Notes under the pieces: model-generated
What the model was told of the DNA's origin: nothing
The model's input: only the letters and a program-made list of their open reading frames with translations
The model's database searches: none
Source: Candidatus Poribacteria bacterium
GTDB lineage: Bacteria > Poribacteria > WGA-4E > WGA-3G
DNA: 41,491 nucleotides
Assembly (NCBI GenBank): GCA_022394755.1
Contig: JAGFCA010000002.1
Coordinates: 1 to 41,491, forward strand
Reading direction: 5' to 3'
Shown: positions 1 to 8,380 of the stretch, piece by piece
Layout: every line of letters starts with the position of its first letter
Numbering within the stretch: position 1 is the stretch's first letter
Program-made: the position numbers and the translations under genes

Positions 1-350
1 ATGGTATGAACAAAATGGTTTCCACCAATACCGTATCCATCACCATCACCACCTGTAACGACCACATTCAACTCATGATTAGCAAGTTTAGCACCAGTAG
101 CCACAGGAAGGGATCTACCATGAAGCGTATGCATTCCATAAGTATTGATAAAGCCGGGTAGATTAGAAGAACATCCTATTCCACTAACAGTCAGGTGATC
201 ATGATTACCACGTCCTGTTTTAGCATAAGCCATTTGAAGCGCACTAAGTACACCAAAATCTCCACAACCGGGACACCAATCGGGACTAACATCCCCTTTA
301 AAATCTTTTGCTGTAGGAGCACCCTTAATTGGTCTTTCTTTTTTTGCCAT
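1..350 (-). CDS. korB: 2-oxoacid:ferredoxin oxidoreductase beta subunit, 5' part
   Basis: Only the first 116 codons lie in the window; the gene runs off the left edge. The translation starts MAKKERPIKGAPTAKDF. It has the WCPGCGDFGVL segment (Cys26 and Cys29, FeS ligands in this family), a GCSSN stretch, and GDGDGYGIGGNH, the Mg/thiamine-diphosphate motif. In this family the beta subunit binds ThDP and the cluster and decarboxylates a 2-oxoacid (2-oxoglutarate or similar), passing electrons to ferredoxin. The ATG follows a strong AGGAGG at 8 nt spacing and begins 16 bp after the alpha subunit stop, so the two are one operon. The exact substrate cannot be fixed from sequence alone. Confidence 0.93.
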   Translation of the reverse strand, partial: MAKKERPIKGAPTAKDFKGDVSPDWCPGCGDFGVLSALQMAYAKTGRGNHDHLTVSGIGCSSNLPGFINTYGMHTLHGRSLPVATGAKLANHELNVVVTGGDGDGYGIGGNHFVHT

Positions 351-366
351 CTGGTCAATCCTCCTT

Positions 367-2160
367 TTAGACTACAATTTCTTGATATGGGACATATAGA
401 TCAGTTTTACCGTTTAGAAGTTCACGGGTTCCATCTGCAATGTGGTGAGGCATAAAAGGTTCACCATCGTATTTTCGAATATGTCCATCCGCCTTAAATC
501 CTGTTTCACCACGTAAAAACCGTGCGAATTGTCCTGTGTAATTACATTCAACAATAATAGGATTTGTTGATTTTCCAAGTACTTCGTTAATTGCATCCTC
601 ATCAATAGGATAAAGCCATTTGAAATGTATCTGGTTGGCGATTATGCCAGATTCTGTCAATTGCTGTACCGCTTCACTAATAACACCTTTTGTAGACCCC
701 CATCCGATGAGCGTAACCTCTGCGTCTTCGGGACCTTCAAGAGTCGGTGGTGGTAGAAGTTTCACAATACCATCCATTTTACGTTGACGTTTTTCCATAA
801 TATCACGTCGTTTATGGGGGTTTGTAAATTCATCACTAATAAGTCCACCATCTTCATCGTGGTCATCAGTTGCGACTACATGGACATGTCCTGGTGTACC
901 AGGGATAGCACGAGGAGATATTCCACTGTCAGTAATCTTGAAACGCAAATATTCTTCATCCGTTTGTCCAAGTTCCGTAATGTATTCACCACGGTCAATT
1001 TCCGGTTGCCAATTGAGTGTATCTGGATCAAACGTTGTAAATCCCATGGAGAGTGTAAGGTCTGACAGCACCATACCTGGACACTGAAATTTATCTACAA
1101 GGTTGAAGAGTTCTGGCATGGTGTCAAAACCATCCATGATACTTGTAGGGGCGACAATAATTTTTGGAAAATCACCTTGACTTGCTCCAAGGAGTTGCCA
1201 TAAATCACCCTGTTCCGTTTTGGTAGGTAAACCTGTCGATGGTCCCCCACGCTGGACGTTGATGACTACCATGGGTATTTCCATCATAGCTGCACTGCCG
1301 ATAGCTTCTGACATAAGTGCAAAACCACCACCAGATGTAGCACACATAGAACGACATCCAGCATGTGCAGCACCAATCACCATGTTTATAACACTGATTT
1401 CATCTTCACATTGTCGCACCATAATATTCAAATTACGTGCATTGGCTGCCATCCAGTGTAGAACACCAGTTGATGGGCTCATCGGGTAAGCACAATAGAA
1501 CTTAACACCTGCTGCTGCACCACCCATTGCCATCGCAGAATTGCCATCAACAAATGCCAGTGCGGGTTCCTGTTTTTCAAAGTGAGTGTCAAATTCTGTG
1601 AAGTGTTCCGCAGCGTGTTCGTATCCTGCTGTTGCTACCGTGATATTGGCATCAACGACTTCCTGACCTTTCCGTTTGAGAAGAGCATTTATGATAATCT
1701 CCTCAAGCACATTTAAATCCGCGCCTACCATGTTCATGGCAGTAGCGAGTAAACAGGTATTCAGACAGGTTTTTTGTAATTTTCTATCTTCGATTTCACT
1801 GGAAAACTTCTTGTAAGGAATACCACATAATTGGATGTCGTCTCGTTCTGGTTCTTGCTTTACATCATCAATATTATAAATGAGTGCGCCACCGGGTTTG
1901 ACGTGTGGTACATGTTTTTCTATGCTGTGTCGATCAAGGGCAATAATAAGGTCAATTTCATCGCCATGGTTTTCGACCGGTTCAGAACTGATTCTGATGG
2001 TAAGGAAGGTATGACCGCCTCGGATAAGGGATTGATATGCACTATACGTATACACATAAAGACCATACCGTGCACATATTTGTCCCAAGCTTTTACCAAG
2101 TGTTTCTATGCCTTGCCCGGGTGCCCCTCCTACAGCGACTACAAAATCGTACTTTGCCAT
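367..2160 (-). CDS. korA: 2-oxoacid:ferredoxin oxidoreductase, fused gamma-alpha subunit
   Basis: 597 aa. Residues 1-190 are the gamma-type domain (VAVGGAPGQGIETLGKSL near the N-terminus, then QSLIRGGHTF). Residues from about 200 on are the pyrimidine-binding alpha domain (FVDGNSAMAMGGAAAGVKF, CYAYPMSPSTG-like segment, QCEDEISVINMVIGAAHAG, ATSGGGFALM). This gamma-alpha fusion paired with a separate beta subunit is the layout of KorAB enzymes that use 2-oxoglutarate in the TCA cycle. A GAAAGGAG Shine-Dalgarno lies 6-7 nt before the ATG. It is first in the operon, followed by korB. A 2-oxoacid other than 2-oxoglutarate remains possible. Confidence 0.93.
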   Translation of the reverse strand: MAKYDFVVAVGGAPGQGIETLGKSLGQICARYGLYVYTYSAYQSLIRGGHTFLTIRISSEPVENHGDEIDLIIALDRHSIEKHVPHVKPGGALIYNIDDVKQEPERDDIQLCGIPYKKFSSEIEDRKLQKTCLNTCLLATAMNMVGADLNVLEEIIINALLKRKGQEVVDANITVATAGYEHAAEHFTEFDTHFEKQEPALAFVDGNSAMAMGGAAAGVKFYCAYPMSPSTGVLHWMAANARNLNIMVRQCEDEISVINMVIGAAHAGCRSMCATSGGGFALMSEAIGSAAMMEIPMVVINVQRGGPSTGLPTKTEQGDLWQLLGASQGDFPKIIVAPTSIMDGFDTMPELFNLVDKFQCPGMVLSDLTLSMGFTTFDPDTLNWQPEIDRGEYITELGQTDEEYLRFKITDSGISPRAIPGTPGHVHVVATDDHDEDGGLISDEFTNPHKRRDIMEKRQRKMDGIVKLLPPPTLEGPEDAEVTLIGWGSTKGVISEAVQQLTESGIIANQIHFKWLYPIDEDAINEVLGKSTNPIIVECNYTGQFARFLRGETGFKADGHIRKYDGEPFMPHHIADGTRELLNGKTDLYVPYQEIVV

Positions 2161-2561
2161 CTTAGCTCCTTTCAGGTTGTAACAAAAATGTTTGTTGGTT
2201 GATACTTTTCTCTATTCCCACAGTTCGTGAAATAATATTTATTTCGCAATAATCCATAGTAATGACTTTTGATAATTATACCATAATTGATGTGTCATTA
2301 CAAGTTTTATTTCATGTGGTGTCGACTTATCATAATGTTATAGCAGTACAAATAAAGCGAGTTACTTACCTCAATAACCGAGTATCATGGTTCGAAACTT
2401 GACATTATGAGATGGTATTTTGGATGTAAATTCGTCGACTGAGAATTACCGTATGTAATAAGAGTTTGATGATACAAGATAAGAGATTTACATACTATAC
2501 TTATACTTACTGTATATAAAATTCTGAATCTTCATCAATGAAATGGTAGGAAAATGAACCA
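2161..2561. other. Intergenic region korA / HEAT gene
   Basis: About 400 bp without a credible gene. It holds the korAB leader and promoter (2275-2303). The rest, 2304-2561, is AT-rich and would be the 3' flank of the ccm/HEAT operon. I see no hairpin with a T-run and no RNA gene. Confidence 0.6.
2275..2303 (-). promoter_or_regulatory. Sigma70-type promoter of korAB
   Basis: Read on the minus strand: TTGTAA (2298-2303), 17 bp spacer, TATAAT (2275-2280). The -10 box is perfect and the -35 box matches 4 of 6. Transcription would start near 2268, giving a leader of about 105 nt before korA. Confidence 0.65.
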
Positions 2562-3173
2562 CTATGACAATAACGCTTTTAGTGCTTCGTGTGCTTCAGG
2601 TGTGTCAATTTTTTCTAATGCAAATGCTACATGGTGTTTAACTCTATCAGAATCAACATCAAATGCTCTTACAAGTGCAGGTATAGCCTCCGATGCATCC
2701 TCTCCAAAGTTAGCAAGTGCATAAGCAGAATAGGTGCGTACCTCATCAGCAGGATCCTCCAAAGCTTCAATCAGGGCTGGAATAGCACTCTTTGCGGTAC
2801 CTCCCATTGAACTTAATGCACGCACTGCATATTCACGAAGATCCTCATTTAGTTTATTGGATAGTGCATTAACTAAAACAGGGATTGCCATTTCACCCAT
2901 TCGACTCAGTGTACTACTAATAGCAAGGGCATGGTGTCGAACTGCTATATTCATCTCATCCATCAAAGCGGGGATAGCAGGCTCTCCTATTGCTGCCAAT
3001 ACATCTGCAGCCTGTTCGACAACATCGTATAGGTTATGAGCGAGAGTCTCAATTAGTTGTGAAACAGCAGGCTCACCAATTTCAATTAATTCTGTTTTAG
3101 CTTCATTGATAACATCCTCATCTAACTCTTCTAAATCCTCAATCAACTCAGCGATTCTCTCTTCACTACTCAT
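2562..3173 (-). CDS. HEAT / PBS-lyase-repeat protein
   Basis: 203 aa with no signal peptide or TM segment. From about residue 28 it consists of repeats of roughly 37 residues, with signatures such as IGEPAVSQLIETL, IGEPAIPALMDEM, MGEMAIPVLVNAL, AKSAIPALIEAL and ASEAIPALVRAF. These are paired amphipathic helices of the HEAT type, an alpha-solenoid normally used for protein binding. It is the last gene of the minus-strand ccm group, 49 bp after the preceding gene, so it may help cytochrome maturation as a scaffold; that is inference from position only. An AGGGGAT Shine-Dalgarno-like sequence precedes the ATG. No catalytic residues are evident. Confidence 0.85.
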   Translation of the reverse strand: MSSEERIAELIEDLEELDEDVINEAKTELIEIGEPAVSQLIETLAHNLYDVVEQAADVLAAIGEPAIPALMDEMNIAVRHHALAISSTLSRMGEMAIPVLVNALSNKLNEDLREYAVRALSSMGGTAKSAIPALIEALEDPADEVRTYSAYALANFGEDASEAIPALVRAFDVDSDRVKHHVAFALEKIDTPEAHEALKALLS

Positions 3174-3222
3174 TACAAATAAATCCCCTAAGTCTATTGT
3201 ATATGCAAAATACTGCCTTTTA

Positions 3223-4470
3223 TTATTCTAAGCCACGTTCTGTACGTTGATCAAGAATCTCAGTAAGTCGGTCTGTCTGTTCTTTCCGGAATCTGTTATA
3301 TATCCTTTCAGATATAATGTCCTTTTCGTGTAACTCGTCAAGGATAGTTATAAATTCAAGCCGTGCTGTTCTTGCATGCTCAATGTCATCGTTGTTTAGT
3401 TTGCGTAGCCAACCTACTTCATGTTGTAAACTTTCAGAATCAACAGATTTTGAAGAAGGTCGGCGTGAATAACGTAGCATGAATATCGCGGCCACCAGAA
3501 AACCACCAGTCAATGCAGAGGCAATCGCTATAAAAACGAACTGCCCAATACCTTCTTTTGGGATTCCCAATCTTAAATCTACCTTATTCCCTTCAAGAAA
3601 TTTGGTGTTAGGTTTTGTTCTATAGGCATTGTATACTCGATTATGAATTGGCTCACTCTTCGTTCTTAGAAAGTCCTTTGACAACGGCACTAAGTTTATA
3701 CCATCCATAACTAATAAAGTGATCTGATCGGTCTGGAAAGGGACACGTCGAGAAAGATCAACTTTGTTATTATGAACATGAGTAACGTATGTGAAACCAA
3801 CTTGAGTAGGTCCAGGTGGTATAGATTTAGGTAGAATAATATTGTTGTTATTCGGATCTAACACTAAATCCGCTGGGGCATGAGGGTGAAATGCTTCAAA
3901 ATCTCTTGGGAGTGGTGTGAAAAAACCTACTTCTTTATTTCCATGCTCCATTTGAAAATGTAATTCATTGAGATTTTCTACATCAAATGCTTCAATAATT
4001 GAAATCGCGCCATCTGGAGGATGTCCTTCAGGAGGGGGTCCGATAACCAGAGTATAGGACTTTATATGAACTTTTGACGAATCATCAGATTTACCACCTA
4101 TATTCATATCCACAGTAACGGTCGGTACAAATGTGGATAACATGATATCTTTTTCTGTTTGTTCTATCTCATTATAAGTTGTGGTAATAGAATAATGGGT
4201 TGTGGCATCAATTGATAAACCTTCAAACCGATAAATACCTTCCTCGTCAGTCGTAGTGTCCTGTTGTGTAATATCTTCACCTTTATGTATACTCAGCGTA
4301 ACGGGTTGATTTGTAATTGGATTATTCAACTGTTTATCTATCAATTTACCATGAATAACACCCATCTCATCTTGTGAATAGATAGGAGAAATCAATAGAA
4401 ATATAGCAACTATAGCTATGAGAATCCCATTATAATTTTTATAACGTATCATCTTCCTCCAATTTCCCAT
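3223..4470 (-). CDS. Carboxypeptidase-regulatory-like domain membrane protein of the ccm operon
   Basis: 415 aa. An N-terminal hydrophobic segment (about residues 13-30, ending IYSQ) looks like a signal peptide. Residues 35-120 form a carboxypeptidase-D regulatory-like beta-sandwich (GVIHGKLIDKQLNNPI, then a GIYRFEGL turn). A beta-rich middle follows, then a TM helix near 315-335 and a charged, probably coiled-coil C-terminus in the cytoplasm. The topology suggests an exported domain tethered to the inner membrane. It lies 32 bp after the ccmI-like gene. The start is uncertain: the ATG at 4452 is preceded very closely by GGAGG and gives a cleaner signal peptide, while the ATG at 4470 is given here. 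Function unknown; a cytochrome-maturation accessory is a guess from context. Confidence 0.8.
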   Translation of the reverse strand: MGNWRKMIRYKNYNGILIAIVAIFLLISPIYSQDEMGVIHGKLIDKQLNNPITNQPVTLSIHKGEDITQQDTTTDEEGIYRFEGLSIDATTHYSITTTYNEIEQTEKDIMLSTFVPTVTVDMNIGGKSDDSSKVHIKSYTLVIGPPPEGHPPDGAISIIEAFDVENLNELHFQMEHGNKEVGFFTPLPRDFEAFHPHAPADLVLDPNNNNIILPKSIPPGPTQVGFTYVTHVHNNKVDLSRRVPFQTDQITLLVMDGINLVPLSKDFLRTKSEPIHNRVYNAYRTKPNTKFLEGNKVDLRLGIPKEGIGQFVFIAIASALTGGFLVAAIFMLRYSRRPSSKSVDSESLQHEVGWLRKLNNDDIEHARTARLEFITILDELHEKDIISERIYNRFRKEQTDRLTEILDQRTERGLE

Positions 4471-4502
4471 TTACTCTCATCTAACAATATCTATAGCTTA
4501 AC

Positions 4503-4838
4503 CTACTGCTCTCTGTCTCGTTTATACCTTTCAATTTCAGATTCCACATCGGACTGTGCAGCCGCCTCAAGTTGGCTTACAATCTGAGCAGTTTCCTGCA
4601 GCAATGCAGCTCGTAATTCCTTATAATCTTCTTCAGATAGTTTCCCCGATTCATAATCGTCATCAAGGTCAATCAAAGCAGAATAACTCTGTTCCCGTTC
4701 AATAGCGAGGGTCTGCATACGAACTTCAGCAGGACTATATTCTGGTGTAAATTCCGTTCCACGAAAAAGTGGATAAGCAAGGTATACCAATAGCATTACT
4801 CCAAGAATACCAAGCCATAAGAGCAGTAAGAAACTCAT
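4503..4838 (-). CDS. CcmI/CycH N-terminal-like cytochrome c maturation protein
   Basis: 111 aa. One TM helix at residues 3-22 is followed by a cytoplasmic helical region with the pattern typical of the CcmI N-terminal segment: ALIDLDDDYESGKLSEEDY, then KELRAALLQETAQIVSQLE. Full-length CcmI also carries a periplasmic TPR domain that captures apocytochrome; this protein stops before any TPR, so it is a short form. The start is 8 bp after the ccmH stop with an AGGTAGGT Shine-Dalgarno, which implies translational coupling. Confidence 0.8.
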   Translation of the reverse strand: MSFLLLLWLGILGVMLLVYLAYPLFRGTEFTPEYSPAEVRMQTLAIEREQSYSALIDLDDDYESGKLSEEDYKELRAALLQETAQIVSQLEAAAQSDVESEIERYKRDREQ

Positions 4839-4846
4839 ACCTACCT

Positions 4847-5359
4847 CTAATTCTGTTTCTTATATTCTTCAAGTTCCGATTCGAGTTTTTGCTGTAGTTT
4901 ATCCGAAATCTGCTTGTCAGGAAGTGTTCGTACGACCTTATTACCACTTGATTTAACCCGAATAAACAGAATAACACCACCGAGAGCGAGTAGTATAACT
5001 GCAGGCATTATATATGCAATTAGATTCACACCTTTTGCCGGCATGACAGCCGAAAATTCGGATCCCCATTTTTCAAGATAGTCTGTACGTATCAGGTCAA
5101 CCGAATCACCTTCAAGCAATCGGTTGCGAAAATCGGTTTCTATATTTTTTGCTACTCCACAAACGCAGGCTTGGATTGTTTCTCTCACACATCCACAGTA
5201 ACAGTAAACTGAGGTGAGAAGTTCATTTAATCCTGTATCAAATACCTCAGTATCTTCTAATTTCTCATCTGCCAATACTGGATTACCTACGACACACAAA
5301 ATACCTGTCAGTAATATAAAGCAAACCCATACTGCATTCTGCAAAGTTAAGATTTTCAT
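4847..5359 (-). CDS. ccmH: Cytochrome c maturation thiol-reductase subunit CcmH (atypical Cys cluster)
   Basis: 170 aa from the ATG at 5359. A signal peptide occupies residues 1-30 (cleavage near VLADEK), followed by a periplasmic domain and a TM helix near 118-135 (YIMPAVILLALGGVILF). In the family, CcmH reduces the CxxCH cysteines of apocytochrome before haem attachment. The redox segment here is YCYCGCVRETIQACVCG, with five cysteines (about 53, 55, 57, 65, 67), not the usual LRCxxCQ. The downstream EGDSVDLIRTDYLEKWG matches CcmH. A GTG at 5371 directly abuts the ccmF stop, but the ATG at 5359 has an AGGTGG at 8 nt spacing and was preferred. Confidence 0.9.
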   Translation of the reverse strand: MKILTLQNAVWVCFILLTGILCVVGNPVLADEKLEDTEVFDTGLNELLTSVYCYCGCVRETIQACVCGVAKNIETDFRNRLLEGDSVDLIRTDYLEKWGSEFSAVMPAKGVNLIAYIMPAVILLALGGVILFIRVKSSGNKVVRTLPDKQISDKLQQKLESELEEYKKQN

Positions 5360-5371
5360 GGTATTCGCCAC

Positions 5372-7486
5372 CTATGTACTGGTTGTACTTTCCGAGCGTT
5401 CTGTAATCGCAACCAGACCGCCTAAAACCATAATAGCAACACCGATCCAAACAACCCTGATCAACGGATTATAATATACTTGAGCATTTACATTTGTAGT
5501 ATTGTCAATCTTAGCAGGCAAAGGACCAAGTGCAATATACAGATTGTCCATACCAACCCCATGGATAGCAGATTCAATTGTATCTTGATCACCTTGTCCA
5601 GCTTTATGGTAAAAGTGCCGTGCAGGTCTCATTGAAGTAGTATGTTTTCCATTCTTTGATACATCAAAAACTACACCTGATCTGAAATAATTTTCACGCT
5701 CTTCTTGAAACGTGTCCTTCATTGTTAGTTGATACGCTCCAACTTCCATTGATTCACCAAGTTTCAAACTTTCCGATTCAAGTAGAAAATAACCCTTTGA
5801 CCCCATAATACCTATATATACAATAACAATACCGATATGAACTATATAACCACCATACCGACGTTTATTTCGTTGAATAAGAAGTCTTAACCCATTGAGA
5901 AAAGTCGTTTGTTGACGTTTCGTACGAAGTTTCGCACCTCGAGAAAATTCACTAAAGATGGCTACCAGTACAAAAACACTTGCGAAAACACATAGTAGTG
6001 AAAAAATCGGGAACTTCTCTCCACTAAATAGAAGCCCTCCAGGTATGTTTGCAAACAAACCTCCATCTATCTGATTTGGATCCTTTAAAACAGTTTTAAT
6101 AGCAAGGTAAATCCATGCAATTCCTGTGGCAATCAACCCAACAATAATTGGAGGTATAAACATACGCTTGAAGTTGTTAGGTGTGATCTTTTTCCATGAT
6201 ATAATTGGTCCCGCTCCCGTTAAAAAGAGAAGGAGAAGACCGGGAATTACAACAACTTGATTGAAAAATGACTCAGGTACAGACGCTTTCTTATCTTGGA
6301 TTGCTTCAGATATTATGGGCCATATTGTGCCCCATAAAATAATTAAGGTCAAACCCACCAACAACCAGTTATTCAGAACAAAAGAACTCTCACGGGAAAG
6401 TAATGATTCCAGACGATTCGCGCTCTTCAGTCGTTCCCATCGATATACTATAAGTGCTATAACACCCAGTGTTGACAATAGAATAAACCCTAAGAAATAT
6501 CCCCCGATATCCGATTGCGCAAAGGCATGTACCGATGTTATAATACCACTTCGTGTAATAAATGTACCAATTAGGGTAAATTGGAATGCTAATGTAATGA
6601 GAAGGATATTCCAAAGTTTTAGCATACCCCGTTTTTCTTGGATCATAACGGAGTGTAAATATGCGGTTCCGAGTAGCCACGGCATAAATGAGGCGTTTTC
6701 AACTGGGTCCCATGCCCAATAACCACCCCAGCCAAGTTCTTGATATGCCCAATGTCCACCAAGTGTGATCCCGGCTGTAAGAACAATCCATGAAAACAAC
6801 ATCCATCTACGAGAACGATGTATCCAGTCACTTCCTATTCTACCTGACAAGAGTGCTGCGACAGCAAAGGCAAATGGAACAGTTAAGCTAATCCACCCAA
6901 TATAAAGTGTCGGTGGATGGAATGCCATACTCGGTGTTTGGAGTAATGGATTCATCCCCTGACCATCAGCTGCTATCTGACCGGCAGGAAAACGCGCAAG
7001 GGGATTGTATACACCCTCGATCCATCCTGTCACCAAAACAATAAAAAACAATTGTACTATAGCAATAGGAATAAGTGCATAATCTGCAAGTGAATCTTTA
7101 GAGCGACGGTTTTGAAGAACGACAACTCCACCAGCAGCGGTGAGTAACCAAAGCCAAAAAAGAAGCGAACCGGACATACGTCCCCAAAGAGCACTTATCT
7201 TATAAAGGAGGGGTTGTGCTGCACTGGAAACTTCAACGACATACTTCATTGAGAAATCGTCAGTTACAAAACCAAATATTAATGTGCCAGTTGCTATAGA
7301 AATAAGGATGAAAGTGGCAATTATACCATTTCGTCCACTACGAACAAGATTAGGTCTTCTTTTTGTAAGTCCGATACTCAGTAAAACAATTGACCATAGT
7401 GCTGCTAATAAAGAAAGGAAAATTGCGGCTTGACCGAGTTCAGCCGTCAAACCTTGTATATCTACTATAAGATCCTCTATGAACAT
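5372..7486 (-). CDS. ccmF: Haem lyase CcmF
   Basis: 704 aa, a polytopic inner-membrane protein with more than ten hydrophobic segments. The WWD signature is visible as GWGGYWAWDPVENASFMPWL, preceded by GGHWAYQ. The conserved AFHPPTLYIGW segment and a late KRRYGGYIVHIGI segment also match CcmF. With CcmH and CcmI it takes haem from holo-CcmE and ligates it to apocytochrome in the periplasm. It is cotranscribed with ccmE upstream (59 bp gap), and the ccmH ATG follows 12 bp after its stop. The Shine-Dalgarno is poor. Confidence 0.96.
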   Translation of the reverse strand: MFIEDLIVDIQGLTAELGQAAIFLSLLAALWSIVLLSIGLTKRRPNLVRSGRNGIIATFILISIATGTLIFGFVTDDFSMKYVVEVSSAAQPLLYKISALWGRMSGSLLFWLWLLTAAGGVVVLQNRRSKDSLADYALIPIAIVQLFFIVLVTGWIEGVYNPLARFPAGQIAADGQGMNPLLQTPSMAFHPPTLYIGWISLTVPFAFAVAALLSGRIGSDWIHRSRRWMLFSWIVLTAGITLGGHWAYQELGWGGYWAWDPVENASFMPWLLGTAYLHSVMIQEKRGMLKLWNILLITLAFQFTLIGTFITRSGIITSVHAFAQSDIGGYFLGFILLSTLGVIALIVYRWERLKSANRLESLLSRESSFVLNNWLLVGLTLIILWGTIWPIISEAIQDKKASVPESFFNQVVVIPGLLLLFLTGAGPIISWKKITPNNFKRMFIPPIIVGLIATGIAWIYLAIKTVLKDPNQIDGGLFANIPGGLLFSGEKFPIFSLLCVFASVFVLVAIFSEFSRGAKLRTKRQQTTFLNGLRLLIQRNKRRYGGYIVHIGIVIVYIGIMGSKGYFLLESESLKLGESMEVGAYQLTMKDTFQEERENYFRSGVVFDVSKNGKHTTSMRPARHFYHKAGQGDQDTIESAIHGVGMDNLYIALGPLPAKIDNTTNVNAQVYYNPLIRVVWIGVAIMVLGGLVAITERSESTTST

Positions 7487-7545
7487 ATTGATGCCTGGGT
7501 ATGTTAATTATTGCGGAGTGAAACCAAGGGGCTGTTAGGAAAGAT

Positions 7546-7977
7546 TTAGGAGGAACTCTTTTCCGATGAAGTACTTTCAGCACCCTCGTATTTAGAAGCA
7601 CATTTGGTTGTTAACTTAGTAGCAACAATCATGTTGTTTGTAGCATCATATTTACCTTCTACAAAAACACTGCCACCGTCAGAAAAGTTATCGGGTTTGA
7701 GACGATTCTCATAAATCACATTAACGGTTTCATTACTTTCACGGTCTTGCACTGCGAAGGTAAGTTTGAAATTAGCTGCATCCCAAGTTGAACTACCTTC
7801 TGCTATTACGCCGTCAACTTGTAAATTCTGTTGATCATTTACTTCTGCATTTGCAACAAGTTCAGCAGGAGTAAAATGCAACACACTTGTTTTCGTGGTC
7901 ATCGCTAATACTAAGAATACCATAGCAACAAGTAAAATGGTACTGGCAGCTATAATCTTCAGTCGTCTTTGCTTCAT
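7546..7977 (-). CDS. ccmE: Haem chaperone CcmE, cysteine (CxxxY) variant
   Basis: 143 aa from the ATG at 7977. There is an N-terminal signal anchor (about residues 7-26) and then an OB-fold periplasmic domain (FTPAELVANAEV, VDGVIAEGS, FAVQD, VNVIYENRLKPDNF, VFVEGKYD). CcmE binds haem covalently and delivers it to CcmF. Classical CcmE uses the His of HxxxY; here the site reads KLTTKCASKYEG, giving CxxxY (Cys126, Tyr130). Cys variants are known from archaea and sulfate reducers. GGAGG lies 9 nt before this ATG, whereas the upstream in-frame ATG at 7986 abuts it. First gene of the operon. Confidence 0.93.
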   Translation of the reverse strand: MKQRRLKIIAASTILLVAMVFLVLAMTTKTSVLHFTPAELVANAEVNDQQNLQVDGVIAEGSSTWDAANFKLTFAVQDRESNETVNVIYENRLKPDNFSDGGSVFVEGKYDATNNMIVATKLTTKCASKYEGAESTSSEKSSS

Positions 7978-8027
7978 TATGAACATCCTCCTACAACACC
8001 ATTAAACCAAAATAAACAACGATACTT

Positions 8028-8056
8028 AATATAGGGTTTATCGTCTTGCTAATCAA
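8028..8056 (-). promoter_or_regulatory. Promoter of the ccmEFHI operon
   Basis: Minus strand: TTGATT (8051-8056), 17 bp spacer, TATATT (8028-8033). This matches 4 of 6 and 5 of 6 of the sigma70 consensus. The predicted start near 8021 gives a leader of about 44 nt with the GGAGG of ccmE. No regulator site is obvious. Confidence 0.6.
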
Positions 8057-8099
8057 TAAAAATGGTGGGAAAATAGAATTTCGCTGTATAAAATAATAC

Positions 8100-8128
8100 T
8101 TGACTTTTCGTTTAAAATCAAGTTAAAT
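8100..8128 (+). promoter_or_regulatory. Candidate promoter of the aldolase / Gfo-Idh-MocA unit
   Basis: TTGACT (8100-8105), 17 bp, TTAAAT (8123-8128). It would give a leader of about 245 nt before the aldolase ATG. The ccmE promoter points the other way from 8028-8056, so the two are divergent. The rest of 7978-8380 holds only the palindromes at 8152-8194. Confidence 0.4.
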
Positions 8129-8151
8129 AGCCTGAAATTGGATATGTTGAT

Positions 8152-8194
8152 ACGGAATTCCGTGTGTACCGTGGATCTTATAGCACATAAGATC
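8152..8194 (+). promoter_or_regulatory. Palindrome plus hairpin in the aldolase leader
   Basis: A 12-bp perfect palindrome ACGGAATTCCGT (8152-8163) is followed by an 8-bp stem GATCTTAT/ATAAGATC with a 5-nt loop (8174-8194). Both lie just downstream of the candidate promoter at 8100-8128, a typical operator position. No T-run follows, so a simple terminator is less likely. Confidence 0.4.
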
Positions 8195-8380
8195 GTACCA
8201 AAATCAAACTATAACACATCCAAGTATTCATTAATTCAAATGTGGCAAAGAGCATTGAATTCCTACTTAAACATAACCATTCGATTTTGTATTATTGTTA
8301 TTATTATCTGATCTCTAATAAAATTCAACTTGTCATATTTCACATTTAATGCCGATAATACTGGAGGTATTGGTATACTC

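Noticed and set aside
8330..8380. TTG start giving a 332-residue aldolase
   Set aside because: The 17 extra residues do not fit the family and the GGAGGT lies inside them, just upstream of the ATG at 8381.
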